Shown here piece by piece: positions 8,500-16,084 of a stretch of 42,670 nt of DNA. Every line of letters starts with the position of its first letter. The first letter of the stretch is position 1. Source of the stretch: an uncultured Lachnospiraceae bacterium (GTDB lineage: Bacteria > Bacillota > Clostridia > Lachnospirales > Lachnospiraceae); the NCBI GenBank assembly GCA_910588825.1, contig CAJURF010000026.1, forward strand, positions 1-42,670, read 5' to 3'. The translations under genes were made by a program, and so were the position numbers. Under the pieces are notes generated by a model. That model saw nothing but the letters and a program-made list of their open reading frames with translations. It was not told the origin of the DNA and did no database searches.

Positions 8500-9381
8500 A
8501 TGAAGACAACTGAAAGAAACCGTTGTAAGCATGTGTGGGGAATTGTGGCTGCCACCCTGCTTCTGACTTTTGGTCTAGTGTGGAATGTACAGGCTGCGTC
8601 AGTGGGAAAGACAGAAATCAGAAATGTGAAAACTAGAGCGGCGGACTGTCAGAGGGTTTATTGGAAAAAGGTTTCCAAAGCCAGCGGATATCAGCTGGCG
8701 TACAAAACCGGTTCTGGCAAATATAAGTACCAGAATGTAAAAGGGGGTGCTTCCCTCCATGGTGATGTGAAAAAACGCCGGCCATATGAGCAGTATACGT
8801 ACCGGGTGCGGGCTTATCAGATCATAAAAAAGAAAAAAGTATACGGTGACTGGTCTGGTGAGGCACTCAGCTATCTGGATAAGAGTGTGGCAATTTACGG
8901 AAAAAGCGTAACCTATGACCGGTATGGCAGATTTTATAAAAGCAGTGCCGCGGCGAAAAAACATATGAAGAAAATAACCGTAAAAACATGGGACTATGCC
9001 AATGGAAAGAAAGGCAGAAAGATTACCCGCAGATGGACGCTCTATGTCCACAAAAATATCGCTGACACTGTAAAACAGGCTTTCAAGGAAATTTATAAGG
9101 GCTCTGAGAAATTCCCCATTCATTATCTGGGTGGATGGCGTCAGGGAACCGGGCGCTCCGAACATTATGACGGCACAGCTATAGACATCAATCCGGATGA
9201 GAACTGCCAGAAATTAAACGGAAAGGTAACCGTGGGGAAATATTGGAGGCCGGGGAGAGATCCCTACTCCATCCCAAAAGATGGCGAAGTGGCGCGCATC
9301 CTGGGAAAATATGGTTTCTCGCAGGGGCTCTGGGGAAAGAATAATCTGGATTATATGCATTTTTCTTATTTTGGGACTTGA
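8500..9381 (+). CDS. Secreted M15-family (VanY/D,D-carboxypeptidase-like) peptidase
   Basis: A 293-residue exported protein. Residues 1-32 are a signal peptide: a basic start, a hydrophobic core GIVAATLLLTFGLVW, then VQAA. Residues about 38-125 look like a fibronectin-type or wall-binding beta domain ending in YGDWSGEAL. The C-terminal catalytic part contains SEHYDGTAIDIN near residue 222, matching the family pattern S-x-H-x-x-G-x-A-x-D with zinc-binding His and Asp. It ends with DYMHFSYFG, which supplies the last zinc His. M15 enzymes trim peptidoglycan stem peptides outside the cell. AAAGGAG lies before the ATG. It is monocistronic, and nothing shows which peptide bond it cuts. Confidence 0.8.
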   Translation: MKTTERNRCKHVWGIVAATLLLTFGLVWNVQAASVGKTEIRNVKTRAADCQRVYWKKVSKASGYQLAYKTGSGKYKYQNVKGGASLHGDVKKRRPYEQYTYRVRAYQIIKKKKVYGDWSGEALSYLDKSVAIYGKSVTYDRYGRFYKSSAAAKKHMKKITVKTWDYANGKKGRKITRRWTLYVHKNIADTVKQAFKEIYKGSEKFPIHYLGGWRQGTGRSEHYDGTAIDINPDENCQKLNGKVTVGKYWRPGRDPYSIPKDGEVARILGKYGFSQGLWGKNNLDYMHFSYFGT

Positions 9382-9517
9382 TTGGGGTGACCGGTATCCA
9401 TATTTTATATCACGCGGGCAAAAAAACAGTTGAATTTCCAGAAGTACGAAAAACCAAGTATACGAAGGACTTTTCGTGGGGATTTTATTGTAAAATGCAG
9501 GAGAGGCGAAACTGTTT

Positions 9518-9961
9518 ATGACAAAAAAGGAAAGAAATGATTTGTTCTATTTGTGTTCGTTGATAGAGTATACTGCACGTAAAACCAACAACAAGCGCGG
9601 AGCCATCATACAGGCGTTAGGACGTACAGGTATTGAGAAACAGTTGTATGATGCACAGGTGAATCATTGCCTTTCTTTTGAGCAGGTAAGTGATGAAATA
9701 ATAGAACAATACAATATACCAGATGGAGATTTTGATACGATTACAGAATGTAAGTATACTATTCCAGGGTTTATGGATATCGGAAAATTATATAGCATTA
9801 TGATCGAAGATTGTTCAAAACCAGGAAAAGAAATCGACGAGCTGATGAAAATATTTTCTTCTTATATCAGCGACAAAATCTCTGATTTCCAAACAGATGT
9901 ATACTATCAGAATCCAAGTTATCTGGAATGCTCATACCAGGCAGGATATCTGTTAGACTAA
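9518..9961 (+). CDS. Conserved-looking small protein of unknown function
   Basis: A 147-residue acidic soluble protein. The N-terminal 60 residues are helical (FYLCSLIEYTARKT, CLSFEQVSDEIIEQYNI) and recall the DUF3791-type small proteins found in toxin-antitoxin-like pairs, but the match is weak and by eye. The rest includes DIGKLYSIMIEDC and the aromatic C-terminus YYQNPSYLECSYQAGYLLD. There is no signal peptide or membrane helix. AGGAGAGGCGAA lies upstream of the ATG. Codon use is more AT-rich than in the peptidase gene before it, which suggests a different history. No partner gene is adjacent. Function unknown. Confidence 0.6.
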   Translation: MTKKERNDLFYLCSLIEYTARKTNNKRGAIIQALGRTGIEKQLYDAQVNHCLSFEQVSDEIIEQYNIPDGDFDTITECKYTIPGFMDIGKLYSIMIEDCSKPGKEIDELMKIFSSYISDKISDFQTDVYYQNPSYLECSYQAGYLLD

Positions 9962-10273
9962 TCAGGATATAATTACCAAATTTTTCAGCTTTCAAGCTCG
10001 GCAGCACCTATTACTGTTTTACAGGTTCCGGCACTTTGAACCGCAGTACCATAGCAAAACAGAGAAGTAACTACTATTTCGTGACTGCCCAGGGGATGAG
10101 AGCCATACCATGCTTATAGGATGCCCACCACAAGAATGGGTTTGACCTGCAGATTTCCTATGCCAATGGACTGTATCTCTTTAATGTATCTTATTTATCT
10201 GTCATCCCGCCATTGCTGTTTTGAACTTGATGATTTCTTTTGAGATTTTAAAATTTTGAATATGGAAAAGAAG
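9962..10273. other. Gene-free stretch, possibly decayed coding sequence
   Basis: No intact gene is seen in over 300 bp. One plus-strand frame (about 10,010-10,120) reads plausibly as protein (FTGSGTLNRSTIAKQRSNYY) before a stop. Another near 10,135-10,223 reads NGFDLQISYANGLYLFNVSY. They suggest the remains of a gene broken by frameshifts, but I cannot name it. A terminator follows at 10,274, consistent with a once-transcribed unit. Confidence 0.3.
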
Positions 10274-10318
10274 AAATAGCCGTCCCGCCTTCTGTAATGT
10301 ATGGGAACGGCTATTTTT
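10274..10318 (+). terminator. Rho-independent terminator
   Basis: Arms AAATAGCCGT (10274-10283) and ACGGCTATTT (10307-10316) are followed by further T residues. The upper stem includes CCC/GGG pairing. The nearest intact plus-strand gene ends 313 bp upstream, so it may belong to the decayed unit before it. Confidence 0.75.
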
Positions 10319-10403
10319 GAAAGTGTCTTCTGGAACGTGTCTGGATAGAATATTAAATATTATATTAAATATATGGCAGAAATTGTCGAAAGTTTGTAAT
10401 TCT

Positions 10404-10432
10404 TTTCAAATATTTATTTTTTCTAGTATAAT
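10404..10432 (+). promoter_or_regulatory. Promoter reading into the structured leader at 10,450
   Basis: A perfect TATAAT (10427-10432) lies 17 bp after a weak -35 TTTCAA (10404-10409). The predicted start near 10,439 is about 11 nt before the hairpin repeat, so the repeat would be transcribed as the 5' leader of the next gene. Confidence 0.55.
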
Positions 10433-10449
10433 GGCATAGAGAAAAAACA

Positions 10450-10510
10450 GGGAACTGCAGCCAAATAACCTGTGACAGATACGCCGGATGGTTATCTGCT
10501 TACAGTTCCC
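10450..10510 (+). repeat. Structured leader repeat, copy A
   Basis: This 61-nt imperfect palindrome has outer arms GGGAACTG (10450-10457) and CAGTTCCC (10503-10510). An inner stem is ATAACC (10465-10470) with GGTTAT (10490-10495). It shares the 16-mer AAATAACCTGTGACAG (10463-10478) and the GGAACTG/CAGTTCC ends with copy B at 15,377. It ends 3 nt before the ribosome site of the gene at 10,525, so the fold could affect translation. It may be a cis-regulatory RNA or a small mobile palindrome. Confidence 0.6.
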
Positions 10511-10524
10511 AAGTGAGGTGAAAT

Positions 10525-10863
10525 ATGTATACAAGCAGTGAAAGATGGAAACAACAGGTGTACGATTTGATGAGCGGACTCTATGACACGGACCAGTTTG
10601 CAGGAAAAGAGGCTGGGTTTATAGAATCTGAATTTGAAGATGGAAAGTATTGCCAGGAAAAATATCAGCAAGTCTACGATGCCAGCAGAAGGCTCTGTGA
10701 ACGGCTGGGTGTGGATGAAGATGCTGATATAGAAAAGATTATTGCAAGTCTGTTTGATATGCAGAGATATCTCTGCTGCAAAATGTATGATTACGGATGT
10801 ATGTTTGGGGCTGCGGCATATGGGCGCAGGAATAAGCTGCACCGTGTTTTGTCCGGAAAGTAA
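10525..10863 (+). CDS. Small helical protein of unknown function
   Basis: A 112-residue protein that is probably all helical: ERWKQQVYDLMSGLYDTD, then EKYQQVYDASRRLCERLG, then IIASLFDMQRYLCCKMYDYG. It ends in a short basic tail. The general layout recalls small DUF6809-like proteins of Lachnospiraceae, but I cannot assign it. No signal sequence or catalytic motif is seen. GTGAGGTG precedes the ATG and lies directly after the hairpin repeat. It has its own promoter and no operon partner. Confidence 0.6.
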   Translation: MYTSSERWKQQVYDLMSGLYDTDQFAGKEAGFIESEFEDGKYCQEKYQQVYDASRRLCERLGVDEDADIEKIIASLFDMQRYLCCKMYDYGCMFGAAAYGRRNKLHRVLSGK

Positions 10864-10939
10864 TAATATCGTCTATGTGAGATATCCTGTGCAATCTGTA
10901 TCAGTTATTTCAGGGCAGTTCCTTACAGATAAATTCCGG

Positions 10940-10968
10940 TATACAAAGACTGTCATATAAGATATAAT
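10940..10968 (+). promoter_or_regulatory. Possible promoter of queH
   Basis: A perfect TATAAT (10963-10968) sits 17 bp after TATACA (10940-10945), which is a 4/6 match to the -35 consensus. It lies about 90 bp before the queH start. Confidence 0.45.
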
Positions 10969-11058
10969 AATGATTAGAGTACGTCTTAAAATACTATATG
11001 TCAATCGTACCAAAAAGAGCATGATATAAGAGAATTGCGCTGAATGAAGGCGGTATAT

Positions 11059-11694
11059 ATGAATAAAATCAATTATCAATTACAGCTGGACAAGATTCTG
11101 GATAACCTGCAGAAAAAACAGGAAATACCCCGTCTGCTGCTGCACAGCTGCTGCGCTCCGTGCAGCAGCTATGTATTGGAATATTTATCAGATTATTTTC
11201 AGATTACAGTGTTTTATTATAATCCGAATATTTCACCTGCCCGGGAATACCAGCAGCGGGTGCGGGAACAGAAGCGTCTCATTGAAGAAATGGCATTTCG
11301 CCATCCAGTGTATTTTCAGGAAGGAAATTACGAGCCAAAACGGTTTTATGAGATGGCCAGGGGAATGGAGCATCTGCCAGAAGGCCAAAAGCGGTGTGAT
11401 GCCTGTTACAGACTGCGGCTGGGTGAGGCTGCAAAATCAGGGGCAGCAGGGGGATACGACTATTTTACCACTACGCTGAGTATCAGCCCTTTGAAAAATG
11501 CACAGAAGCTGAATGAGATCGGGATTTCACTGGGGGAGGAGTGTAAAATCCCTTATCTTCCGTCGGATTTTAAGAAGAGAAACGGCTATGGCCGCTCACT
11601 GGAGCTGTCAGCCCAGTACCATCTTTACAGACAGAATTACTGCGGATGCATTTTTTCCAGACGGGGATCACAAACTGTGAACTGCAGAGAGTAA
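11059..11694 (+). CDS. queH: Epoxyqueuosine reductase QueH (DUF208)
   Basis: A 211-residue protein of the QueH family, which performs the last step of queuosine synthesis in many Firmicutes: reduction of epoxyqueuosine in tRNA to queuosine. The hallmark HSCCAPCSSYVLEYL (vicinal cysteines plus CxxC-type Cys) lies near residue 29. Further conserved parts are YYNPNISP, QKRCDACYRLRL (two more Cys) and FTTTLSISPLKN. The C-terminal YCGCIFS provides a last Cys pair, as expected for the iron-sulfur and adjacent di-metal site. I prefer the start at 11059 because GAAGG lies 8 nt upstream; an in-frame ATG at 11044 has no good ribosome site. Confidence 0.9.
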   Translation: MNKINYQLQLDKILDNLQKKQEIPRLLLHSCCAPCSSYVLEYLSDYFQITVFYYNPNISPAREYQQRVREQKRLIEEMAFRHPVYFQEGNYEPKRFYEMARGMEHLPEGQKRCDACYRLRLGEAAKSGAAGGYDYFTTTLSISPLKNAQKLNEIGISLGEECKIPYLPSDFKKRNGYGRSLELSAQYHLYRQNYCGCIFSRRGSQTVNCRE

Positions 11695-11696
11695 AT

Positions 11697-11722
11697 TCAG
11701 ATATAGATTTCAGATATAGATT
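11697..11722. repeat. Two-copy 13-bp tandem repeat
   Basis: TCAGATATAGATT occurs twice head to tail between queH and the lipoprotein gene, directly before the latter's ribosome site. It is most likely a replication-slippage duplication. Confidence 0.8.
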
Positions 11723-11740
11723 TAAAACAGGGGAGATTTT

Positions 11741-12919
11741 ATGAAAAAATACAACAGGGGTTTGTTGTGGATTCTTGCGGCAGGCATGCTTGTTTTCTCT
11801 AATGGATGCAGGTATGTGGAGGGCACTGTCACAAAGGTAAAAAAGTCGGTGGGGGCGTTTGAGAAGGAAACCCAGGTGCCAAAGCAGACTCTGGAACCGG
11901 TGGCGGAGACGGATGGAATCCATCAGGAGTACTATTTCAAACAGCTGGCAATGAATGAAAAGAGAAGCTACCGCCAGCTGCTGGAGGGTATACTGGACTT
12001 TGAGACAGAGATTTCGCTTTCAGATACGGATAACGATGCCATTGATAAGGCGTACCGGGCTTTGCTGAAAGACCATCAGGAGCTTTTCTGGGTGCACAAC
12101 GGGGAGACTTATTATAAGACAATTAACAAATCAGACACCATTTTTACCCCCTCTTACGGATATACCAGGGAGGAAGCGGCTCCCGTGGAGGAAAGTCTGG
12201 AACAGGCTTACCAGCAGGTGCTGCAGGCTCTGCCGGAAAATGCCGCGGCCTACGATATTGTGAGAAGTGTTTATGACTATGTGATTGGCCGTACCGATTA
12301 TGTGATGAATGAGAATGACCAGAACATTGCAGGCGTTTTTTCACTGGGACAGGCTGTCTGCGCCGGATATGCAGGGGCAGTCCAGTACCTTCTGGAGAGA
12401 TTTGATATTGAATCTATCTATGTGTCCGGAGAAACAAAGATGTCATCAGAGGGACATGCATGGAATATAGTAAATATAGATGGGAATTACTATTATGTGG
12501 ATGCCACCAATGGTGACCAGCCTGGTCTGCTGGGATTGGAAGGCGCAGTTCCTTTATATGATTATCTGGCCCCTTTTCCCAATGAATACAGTCAGATCTG
12601 CTGGCCGGATGAGGAGTTTGCCCTGCCGGTGTGTTCGGCGGTGGACTATAATTATTATGTGTTAAATGGCAATTGTTTTTCCAGTTATGAATGGGAAACC
12701 CTTTATAACTATTTTACCGCCCAGCTGAGCCAGGGGGCCCATCTGCTGCGGGTAAAATTCACAGACCCAGCTTCCTATCAGGCAGCTTATACCGATATGA
12801 TTGAGAACGGACGAATTGAAGAACTGGTGAGATATTATATGAATCTTCAAGGGATTCCCCAGGTGGAGTATCATTATAGTAATATGGATGACCTGCTGAC
12901 TTTGTACGTGATGTTGTGA
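11741..12919 (+). CDS. Lipoprotein with transglutaminase-like domain
   Basis: A 392-residue protein. Residues 1-23 form a lipoprotein signal with core LLWILAAGMLVF and lipobox-like SNGC, so it should be anchored outside the membrane. The middle region carries a transglutaminase-like (papain-fold) core: Cys in LGQAVCAGYAGAVQYLL near residue 204, His in EGHAWNIVNI near 236 and Asp in YYYVDATNGD near 249. Such bacterial domains act as proteases or cross-linkers at the cell surface. The last 130 residues have no recognised domain. It follows queH by 46 bp and may be cotranscribed, though the functions look unrelated. The ribosome site is GGGGAG. The substrate is unknown. Confidence 0.8.
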   Translation: MKKYNRGLLWILAAGMLVFSNGCRYVEGTVTKVKKSVGAFEKETQVPKQTLEPVAETDGIHQEYYFKQLAMNEKRSYRQLLEGILDFETEISLSDTDNDAIDKAYRALLKDHQELFWVHNGETYYKTINKSDTIFTPSYGYTREEAAPVEESLEQAYQQVLQALPENAAAYDIVRSVYDYVIGRTDYVMNENDQNIAGVFSLGQAVCAGYAGAVQYLLERFDIESIYVSGETKMSSEGHAWNIVNIDGNYYYVDATNGDQPGLLGLEGAVPLYDYLAPFPNEYSQICWPDEEFALPVCSAVDYNYYVLNGNCFSSYEWETLYNYFTAQLSQGAHLLRVKFTDPASYQAAYTDMIENGRIEELVRYYMNLQGIPQVEYHYSNMDDLLTLYVML

Positions 12920-12992
12920 TAAGAGAATCATGAAGGGAACGCGGCTGTGAAGGTGCAAAACAATGACAGTGAGCAATGACAGGTGGTGGTAT

Positions 12993-13592
12993 ATGGAAAA
13001 AGTAATGGATTTTCTGTCAATGGCTGCAGAAGAATTGGCGCAGATACAAATCAGCACAGCAGGTGTGACTCTGGCTATCGGTCTTTTGAATTGTTTCCTG
13101 GGGTATCGGCTTCTGAAAGTGTGGCTTAGCCTGACGGGATTTACCATAGGCGCTCTGGCGGGTTATACAATCGCTTCCCACTATACCAGGAGCAGTGCCA
13201 TACAGATTACTGTTCTTTTGCTGGCGGGGCTGCTGCTGGGAATGATAGCATTTCATATTTACCGCATAGGCGCGTTTCTTTTGTGCAGCCAGGCGGCAGT
13301 GGTTTCCATCAGCATTTTGCTGCAGCCAAAAGATTCCCTGAAGTTTATGATCTGTCTGGCAGCAGCAATTGTAGTGGGCCTTTTGGGAGCGGCTTTTGTA
13401 AAACCTATGGTAATTTTTCACACCGCCCTGGGGGGAGGATTCGCCGCCGCTGTGTCAGCGGCGGGGCTCCTGCACAAAGAGGCGGATGCGAAAATCATGT
13501 TTTTCGGGGCCGCGCTGACTGCAGCCGGAATTGTGGTGCAGGCTGTCTCCACCCGTAAAGTATTATCTGAAAATAAGAAAGACAGTTCTTGA
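12993..13592 (+). CDS. DUF4203-type multi-pass membrane protein
   Basis: A membrane protein of about 199 residues with six or seven hydrophobic segments: VTLAIGLLNCFLGYRLL, GFTIGALAGYTIA, ITVLLLAGLLLGMIAF, GAFLLCSQAAVVSI, FMICLAAAIVVGLLGAAF, IMFFGAALTAAGIVV. The spacing and small-residue-rich helices match the DUF4203/TMEM198-like family, whose role is unknown. AGGTGG lies 6 nt before the ATG at 12993. An in-frame ATG at 12963 with AAGGTG upstream is an alternative that would add 10 residues. It ends 9 bp from the convergent ABC-F gene, leaving no room for a separate terminator. Confidence 0.65.
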   Translation: MEKVMDFLSMAAEELAQIQISTAGVTLAIGLLNCFLGYRLLKVWLSLTGFTIGALAGYTIASHYTRSSAIQITVLLLAGLLLGMIAFHIYRIGAFLLCSQAAVVSISILLQPKDSLKFMICLAAAIVVGLLGAAFVKPMVIFHTALGGGFAAAVSAAGLLHKEADAKIMFFGAALTAAGIVVQAVSTRKVLSENKKDSS

Positions 13593-13601
13593 AATGGTCT
13601 G

Positions 13602-15233
13602 CTAATTATCCACTTCTTTCAGTGTATATACATGGCGTTTCTTAGCCATTTCGTCGCTGGCCAGGTATTCATCGTAGGTGGTGATCTTATCTACTAAAGT
13701 GCCGTCAGGCAAAATCTCCATGATACGGCTGGCAGTTGTCTGTACGAACTGGTGGTCATGGGAGGCGAACAGGATTACCCCCGGGAATTTGATCAGTCCG
13801 TTGTTCAATGCGGTGATGGCTTCCATATCCAGATGATTGGTGGGTTCATCCAGAATCAGGATATTGGAACCGGATATCATCATCTTGGAGAGGAGACAGC
13901 GGACTTTCTCGCCCCCAGAGAGAACTTTCACCTTCTTCACCCCGTCTTCCCCGGCAAATAACATCCTCCCAAGGAAACCTCTCACATAGGTGGCGTCTTT
14001 GATTTCCGAATATTGGGTGAGCCAATCGGCGATAGTTAAATCGTTGTCGAATTCTGCTGTGCTGTCTTTGGGAAAATAGGAACGGGAGGTGGTGATTCCC
14101 CATTTATAAGTTCCTTCATCCGGTTCTTCCTCTCCCATGAGAATCTGGAACAGGAGTGTTTTTGCCCTCTCATTGGAACCTACGAAAGCTACTTTATCGT
14201 CATGGCCCAGGGTGAACGTAAGGTTATCCAGGATTTTCTCACCGTCCACGGTTTTGGAGAGATTTTCTACCATAAGCACTTCGTTGCCGATTTCCCGGTT
14301 GGGACGGAAGTCAATATAAGGATACTTCCGGCTGGAGGGACGCATTTCATCCAGCTGGATCTTTTCCAGTGCCCGCTTACGGGAAGTGGCCTGTCTGGAC
14401 TTGGAGGCATTGGCGCTGAACCGGGAGATAAATTCCTGCAGCTCTTTGATCTTTTCTTCTTTTTTCTTATTGGCTTCTTTCATCTGTTTGATCAGAAGCT
14501 GGCTGGACTCATACCAGAAATCATAGTTTCCTGCGTAGAGCTGGATTTTTCCATAATCAATGTCTGCGGTGTGGGTGCAGACTTTGTTCAGAAAATACCG
14601 GTCGTGGGACACGACAATTACGGTGTTGGGAAAATCAATCAAAAACTCTTCCAGCCATTCAATGGCATTCAAATCCAGGTGGTTGGTGGGCTCATCCAAA
14701 AGCAGAATGTCCGGATTGCCGAATAATGCCTGGGCCAGCAGTACTTTTACTTTCAGATTTCCCTCCAGATTTTTCATCAGGGAGTCGTGGTACTCAGTGG
14801 TTACACCCAGTCCGTTCAGCAGGGATGAGGCGTCGGATTCGGCTTCCCATCCGTTCATCTCCGCGAATTCCGCTTCCAGCTCGCTGGCACGGATTCCGTC
14901 ATCGTCGGTGAAGTCTTCCTTGGCATAGATGGCTTCCTTTTCATTTCTCACATCGTAAAGGCGCTTGTTGCCCATAATGACCGTATCCAGAACCTGGTAT
15001 TCGTCGTATTTGAAATGGTCCTGCTGGAGGAAAGACAGGCGCTGTCCGGGGGTGATGGACACGTCTCCTTTGGTGGAATCCAGCTGTCCGGAGAGAATTT
15101 TCAAAAATGTGGATTTTCCGGCTCCGTTTGCCCCGATTAAGCCGTAGCAGTTTCCCTCGGTGAATTTTATATTGACGTCCTCAAACAGAGCTTTTTTCCC
15201 GATGCGTAAAGTGATGTTATTTGCTGAAATCAT
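13602..15233 (-). CDS. ABC-F family ATPase (YkpA/YbiT-like)
   Basis: A 543-residue soluble protein with two ABC ATPase domains and no membrane part. Domain 1 has Walker A GANGAGKST near residue 35 and LLLDEPTNHLDL. Domain 2 has the signature LSGGEKVRCLLSKM and ILILDEPTNHLDM. The linker between domains is charged (KEANKKKEEKIKELQEF), as in ABC-F translation factors that bind the ribosomal E site. The second Walker A is VGSNERAKT, lacking the usual glycine before Lys; a similar NELAKT form is known in YkpA-like members. Such proteins rescue stalled or drug-blocked ribosomes; antibiotic resistance cannot be inferred. The ATG at 15233 follows TGAGG; a TTG two codons upstream is also in frame. Confidence 0.87.
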   Translation of the reverse strand: MISANNITLRIGKKALFEDVNIKFTEGNCYGLIGANGAGKSTFLKILSGQLDSTKGDVSITPGQRLSFLQQDHFKYDEYQVLDTVIMGNKRLYDVRNEKEAIYAKEDFTDDDGIRASELEAEFAEMNGWEAESDASSLLNGLGVTTEYHDSLMKNLEGNLKVKVLLAQALFGNPDILLLDEPTNHLDLNAIEWLEEFLIDFPNTVIVVSHDRYFLNKVCTHTADIDYGKIQLYAGNYDFWYESSQLLIKQMKEANKKKEEKIKELQEFISRFSANASKSRQATSRKRALEKIQLDEMRPSSRKYPYIDFRPNREIGNEVLMVENLSKTVDGEKILDNLTFTLGHDDKVAFVGSNERAKTLLFQILMGEEEPDEGTYKWGITTSRSYFPKDSTAEFDNDLTIADWLTQYSEIKDATYVRGFLGRMLFAGEDGVKKVKVLSGGEKVRCLLSKMMISGSNILILDEPTNHLDMEAITALNNGLIKFPGVILFASHDHQFVQTTASRIMEILPDGTLVDKITTYDEYLASDEMAKKRHVYTLKEVDN

Positions 15234-15340
15234 ACACAAACCTCATTCATTTCTATATTTTAGTGTTTCCACATACTCTAACCTATTTTACCGTAAATCG
15301 CAGAATATGCAAGTCTTAATTTTCTTTTCAAATTTAAAAC

Positions 15341-15369
15341 TTGACTGAAATGCGAAGGGTTGATATATT
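15341..15369 (+). promoter_or_regulatory. Promoter of the Rrf2 regulator transcript
   Basis: TTGACT (15341-15346) and TATATT (15364-15369) are spaced by exactly 17 bp. The predicted start falls at about 15,376, which is the first base of structured repeat copy B. Confidence 0.6.
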
Positions 15370-15376
15370 TATCAGA

Positions 15377-15460
15377 GGAACTGTATGTAAATAACCTGTG
15401 ACAGGTGCGCTGTCTAAAGAAAAGACAAGCAGATGGCATAGACTATTTACATACAGTTCC
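15377..15460 (+). repeat. Structured leader repeat, copy B
   Basis: A long stem has arms GGAACTGTATGTAAATA (15377-15393) and its perfect 17-base complement at 15444-15460. It encloses two smaller hairpins, ACCTG-TGA-CAGGT (15394-15406) and TGTCT...AGACA (15411-15427). It shares AAATAACCTGTGACAG and the GGAACTG/CAGTTCC ends with copy A at 10,450. The outer stem forms without the conserved inner bases, so it is a multi-branched RNA-like fold. It lies about 80 nt before the Rrf2 gene and no T tract follows it. Confidence 0.65.
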
Positions 15461-15539
15461 CTAAATAATTGTATTTGGTATCCGGTGAATAAGGAAATTT
15501 CCGGGAATATCTTGAGTAATACAGGAGGAAATGGACAGG

Positions 15540-15950
15540 ATGTATATTACCAGGGAATGTGATTATGCGGTCCGGGTGATCCGGGCATTGGAAGGGGAGA
15601 AACGTCTGAGTGTGGGGGAAATCTGTAAAAGAGAAGAATTAACGTCCCCTTTTGCTTATAAAATATTAAAGAAACTGCAGGCAGCCCAGATTGTGAAAGG
15701 ATTCCGCGGTGTCCACGGCGGTTATGCACTGGAAAGGCCCACCAGCCAGATTACGCTGCTGGACGTGTACCAGGCCATTGACCCGGATATGTATCTTGTA
15801 GACTGTATGGACCCAGGAAAGCCCTGCAGCCGCAATGGTGCAGGGGGAAGGCCCTGCCAGGTACATCGAAAGCTGGCGTCGATTCAGAAGAAACTGTGGG
15901 ATTTACTGTCGGAAGAGTCTCTGGAAAATATTTTAAACCATGAGCAGTAA
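15540..15950 (+). CDS. Rrf2-family iron-sulfur transcriptional regulator
   Basis: A 136-residue DNA-binding protein. The N-terminus YITRECDYAVRVIRAL and the winged-helix stretch LSVGEICKREELTSPFAYKI are typical of Rrf2 proteins (IscR, NsrR, RsrR). The wing GFRGVHGGYAL follows. Three cysteines, CMDPGKPC plus RPC about 10 residues later, are spaced as in cluster-binding members, so it probably senses iron-sulfur status, redox or NO. I chose 15540 because AGGAGG at 15523-15528 is 11 nt upstream; the ATG at 15531 is only 2 nt from it. The pyruvate:ferredoxin oxidoreductase gene starts 134 bp downstream with its own promoter and is a plausible target. Confidence 0.88.
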   Translation: MYITRECDYAVRVIRALEGEKRLSVGEICKREELTSPFAYKILKKLQAAQIVKGFRGVHGGYALERPTSQITLLDVYQAIDPDMYLVDCMDPGKPCSRNGAGGRPCQVHRKLASIQKKLWDLLSEESLENILNHEQ

Positions 15951-15969
15951 GAAAATGGTGGAAACTTCA

Positions 15970-15998
15970 TAGACACATTTCCTAAAATATGGTATCAT
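15970..15998 (+). promoter_or_regulatory. Promoter of nifJ
   Basis: TAGACA (15970-15975) and TATCAT (15993-15998) are spaced by 17 bp, about 87 bp before the start codon. AAGGAGG precedes the ATG at 16085. Confidence 0.55.
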
Positions 15999-16084
15999 CA
16001 CCTTATAGGCTGATATTACAGCCGGATAAAAATGGATTACCAAATTATAGAATTTACTGATTATTTTCTAAGGAGGAAATACGA

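Noticed and set aside
13846..14103. The atypical second Walker A of the ABC-F protein as a sign of inactivation
   Set aside because: A similar NExAKT form is known in YkpA-like ABC-F proteins and the rest of the domain is intact.
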